A DNA stretch of 15,361 nucleotides, taken from NCBI GenBank assembly GCA_002424545.1, contig DIKL01000038.1, positions 1-15,361 on the forward strand, given 5' to 3'. This document shows, one piece after another, positions 13,212 through 15,361 of this stretch. Position 1 is the first letter of the stretch; the number at the start of each line of letters is the position of its first letter. The notes beneath the pieces are model-generated. The model was not told the origin of the DNA. It did not search any database and saw only the letters and a list, made by a program, of their open reading frames with translations. The stretch comes from Syntrophaceae bacterium UBA5619. GTDB lineage: Bacteria > Desulfobacterota > Syntrophia > Syntrophales > UBA5619. The position numbers were made by a program, and so were the translations under genes.

Positions 13212-15131
13212 CTATTTGAACTGTTTACACTGTTCGCGGACAAGGGCGACGAAGGCCTCCACCCCGATGGAACCCAGGTTCTTCCCGTCCCGCTGCCGCG
13301 GAGAGACCTGACCCGAGGCCACTTCCCGTTCACCGATCACCAGCATATAGGGCGTCTTCTGCATCTGCGCTTCCCGGATCTTGTACCCCAGCTTTTCATT
13401 CCGGAAATCGCCCTCGACCCGGATCTCCGCCTCGGCAAGACGCCTCCGGACCTCCTGACCGTAGGGAATCTGGTTGTCCGTGACGGTCAGCACGACGGCC
13501 TGGACGGGCGACAACCAAAGGGGAAAGGCGCCGGCGTAGTGTTCGATCAGCACCCCCACAAACCGTTCGATGGCGCCGAGGATCACCCGGTGGAGCATCA
13601 CCGGCCGGTGCCTTTCTCCGTCCTCGCCGACGTAATTCAAATCGAACCGCTCCGGCAGCGTGAAATCGCACTGGATCGTCGCGCACTGCCACTTCCGCTT
13701 GAGGGCGTCTTTCAGCTTGAAGTCGATCTTGGGTCCGTAGAAGGCGCCGTCCCCTTCGTTCACCTCATAGGTCATGCCGCTGTCCCGGAGCGCACCCTCC
13801 AGGGCGGCGGTGGCCAGTTCCCAGTCCTGGTCGGAGCCGATGGAATTCTCCGGGCGGGTCGAGAACTCCACCTCGTATTCGAAACCGAAGATGCCCATCG
13901 CATAGCCGACGAAATCCGCAATTGCCCGGATCTCGCCGTTGAGCTGCGCCGGGGTGCAGAGGATGTGGGCGTCATCCTGCGTGAACTGGCGCACCCGCAT
14001 CAGGCCGTGGAGAACCCCCGCCTTCTCATGGCGGTGGACGGTTCCCAGCTCGAAATAGCGCAGCGGCAGGTCGCGGTAGGAGCGGATCCGGGATTTGAAG
14101 ATCAGCATGTGGGAAAGGCAGTTCATCGGCTTGATCCCATAGCTCTGCCCGTCCACCTCGGTGAAATACATGTTCTCCCGGTAGTGGTCGAAGTGGCCCG
14201 ACCTTTTCCATAGGTCGGCCTTGAGGATCTGGGGTCCGACGACGATGTCGTACCCGCGTTTCAGATGCTCTTTTCTCTCCCAGTCCTCGATGATGGTCCT
14301 TAGCAGCGCCCCCTTCGGGTGCCAGATGACCAGACCTGCGCCCGCCTCCTCGTTGAGCTGGAACAGGTCCAGTTCCCTTCCCAGGCGGCGGTGGTCCCTC
14401 TTTTTCGCCTCTTCGAGAAGCCGCAGGTGCTCTTCGAGCGCTTCCCGGGTCGCGAAGCCGGTCCCGTAGATGCGCTGGAGCATCCGGTTGTTTTCGTCGC
14501 CCCGCCAGTAGGCCCCCGCCACATTCAGGAGCTTGAACGCCCGGATCATCCCCGTCGAGGGGATGTGCGGACCACGGCAGAGATCGATGTAGCCGTTCTG
14601 GGCGTAGAGGCTGACCGTCTCAACCTCGGCCGGAAGTTCGCTGATCAGTTCGACCTTGTAGCGTTCTCCCTTGCTCCGGAAGATCTCGACCGCTTCCTCC
14701 CGGCTCACCTCGCGGCGCTCGAAAGGAACATCCGCAGCGGCGATCTCCCTCATCCGGTCCTCGATCCGCTCCAGATCCTGGGGCGTGAACCCCTCGGCAT
14801 ATTCAAAATCGTAATAAAACCCGTCTTCGATGGAAGGTCCGATGGCGACCTGCACCCCGGAGAAAAGCTGCTGCACCGCCTGGGCCATGACATGGGAAGT
14901 GCTGTGGCGGAGGATCGAAAGCCCCTCCGGGGAAACGGCGTCGATCGGCTCGACGGAGGCGTCGGAATCGAGGAGGTGGTTCAGATCGACCGGCCTCCCG
15001 TTCACCTTCGCGGCAACCGTCTGCCCAGGATCTTTCTCCGGGCGTCCCGAAAGGACATCCCCGACCGAAATCCCCGCCGCAACCTCCGTCTCTTTTCCAC
15101 CCGGGAGGGTGATGTGAATCTGATGATCCAT
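13212..15131 (-). CDS. thrS: Threonyl-tRNA synthetase
   Basis: A 639-residue ThrRS of normal length. It has a TGS domain (1-62), an editing domain (about 63-225) with [10 protein letters not shown] and [10 protein letters not shown], and a class II core with MNCLSH (zinc Cys), [10 protein letters not shown] (motif 2), [10 protein letters not shown] and [11 protein letters not shown] (motif 3). A C-terminal anticodon-binding domain follows ([29 protein letters not shown]). It loads tRNA-Thr and removes misloaded serine. It is the first gene of the operon, 140 bases after tRNA-Val. The leader holds two hairpins, of the type seen where ThrRS represses its own mRNA. Confidence 0.98.
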   Translation of the reverse strand: MDHQIHITLPGGKETEVAAGISVGDVLSGRPEKDPGQTVAAKVNGRPVDLNHLLDSDASVEPIDAVSPEGLSILRHSTSHVMAQAVQQLFSGVQVAIGPSIEDGFYYDFEYAEGFTPQDLERIEDRMREIAAADVPFERREVSREEAVEIFRSKGERYKVELISELPAEVETVSLYAQNGYIDLCRGPHIPSTGMIRAFKLLNVAGAYWRGDENNRMLQRIYGTGFATREALEEHLRLLEEAKKRDHRRLGRELDLFQLNEEAGAGLVIWHPKGALLRTIIEDWERKEHLKRGYDIVVGPQILKADLWKRSGHFDHYRENMYFTEVDGQSYGIKPMNCLSHMLIFKSRIRSYRDLPLRYFELGTVHRHEKAGVLHGLMRVRQFTQDDAHILCTPAQLNGEIRAIADFVGYAMGIFGFEYEVEFSTRPENSIGSDQDWELATAALEGALRDSGMTYEVNEGDGAFYGPKIDFKLKDALKRKWQCATIQCDFTLPERFDLNYVGEDGERHRPVMLHRVILGAIERFVGVLIEHYAGAFPLWLSPVQAVVLTVTDNQIPYGQEVRRRLAEAEIRVEGDFRNEKLGYKIREAQMQKTPYMLVIGEREVASGQVSPRQRDGKNLGSIGVEAFVALVREQCKQFK

Positions 15132-15144
15132 ATCCGCTTTCTAC

Positions 15145-15224
15145 GAAGAAAGGGCATCAGCACGTTGCGTTGATGCCCTCATCAAGACCCGCCGCCCGTT
15201 CGATACACCATTGCCGTTCCGGCA
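15145..15224 (-). promoter_or_regulatory. thrS leader with two hairpins (candidate autogenous operator or attenuator)
   Basis: Nearest the gene, GGGCATCA-AC-GCA pairs with TGC-TGATGCCC (15152-15178) around an ACG loop, ending 20 bases before the start codon, with TTTCTTC after it. Upstream, TGCCG-GAA-CGGCA (15212-15224) forms a second stem. The first loop holds ACGTG, which contains a CGU threonine anticodon. It may instead be the terminator of tRNA-Val. I see no convincing thrS promoter in 15132-15271. Confidence 0.45.
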
Positions 15225-15271
15225 TACCCCCGCATCCCCGCCTCGGGTCGAAGCGGGGCGATGTTTGATCA

Positions 15272-15346
15272 TGGTAGGCACGCAGGGATTTGAACCCTGG
15301 ACATCCACCGCGTCAGGATGGCGCTCTCCCCCTGAGCTACGTGCCT
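15272..15346 (-). tRNA. tRNA-Val (GAC)
   Basis: 75 bases: acceptor AGGCACG with CGTGCCT, D-arm GCTC/GAGC, anticodon stem CCATC/GGTGG with loop CTGACGC (anticodon GAC), T-arm CAGGG-TTCAAAT-CCCTG, discriminator A and encoded CCA. It lies upstream of thrS in the same direction and may share its transcript. Confidence 0.97.
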
Positions 15347-15361
15347 GTATGAGATTCCCCC

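Noticed and set aside
12858..14213. 451-aa plus-strand open frame opposite thrS/infC
   Set aside because: It is the mirror of conserved thrS and infC codons in GC-rich DNA; it has no family features and no ribosome-binding site.
1..15361. CRISPR array or intact insertion sequence
   Set aside because: No regularly spaced repeats and no transposase or integrase reading frame anywhere in the window.

Overview
The window looks like a chromosomal segment of a deltaproteobacterium of the Desulfuromonadales (Geobacter/Pelobacter-like). This rests on the gene order thrS-infC-rpmI-rplT-pheS-pheT-ihfA-merR, a secreted GEGP-type diheme protein, and a GC-rich core next to an AT-richer accessory part. 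The taxonomic call is inference. Every gene I support is on the minus strand, so transcription runs from high to low coordinates.

Core part (about 7.6-15.36 kb): tRNA-Val(GAC), then thrS, infC (apparently starting at ATC), rpmI, rplT, pheS, pheT, ihfA and a short MerR-type regulator, all tightly packed. tRNA-Pro(GGG) follows with its own promoter and terminator. The operon supplies two aminoacyl-tRNA synthetases, initiation factor 3, two large-subunit proteins and a nucleoid protein. Hairpins precede thrS and rpmI, where translation-autogenous control is known in other bacteria.

Accessory part (about 2.3-7.6 kb): a roughly 5-kb stretch lies between intact tRNA-Pro and a second copy of its 3' half. 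Both are followed by the same ~165-bp flank, which carries a bidirectional terminator and a consensus-like promoter. This is the signature of an element integrated into a tRNA gene, but no integrase is visible. The stretch holds a broken S24/LexA-type phage repressor, a 420-aa membrane protein of unknown function, an 88-aa membrane protein, the diheme protein, the isolated tail of a second S24 repressor, and a BrnT/BrnA toxin-antitoxin pair whose promoter appears to lie partly on that tail.

Left end (1-2.3 kb): small stand-alone genes (DUF3795 cysteine-rich protein, TrmO-like tRNA methyltransferase, gamma carbonic anhydrase, the first codons of a SAM methyltransferase) are separated by repeats. 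One repeat family (three copies, plus orientation) resembles domains V-VI and the 3' end of group II introns. Another is a 64-bp repeat present at 0.86 and 6.92 kb. I see no complete, clearly new multi-gene system. The best leads are the duplicated tRNA-Pro att/promoter unit, the orphan intron 3' ends, the leaderless brnTA transcript and the leader hairpins of the core operon.
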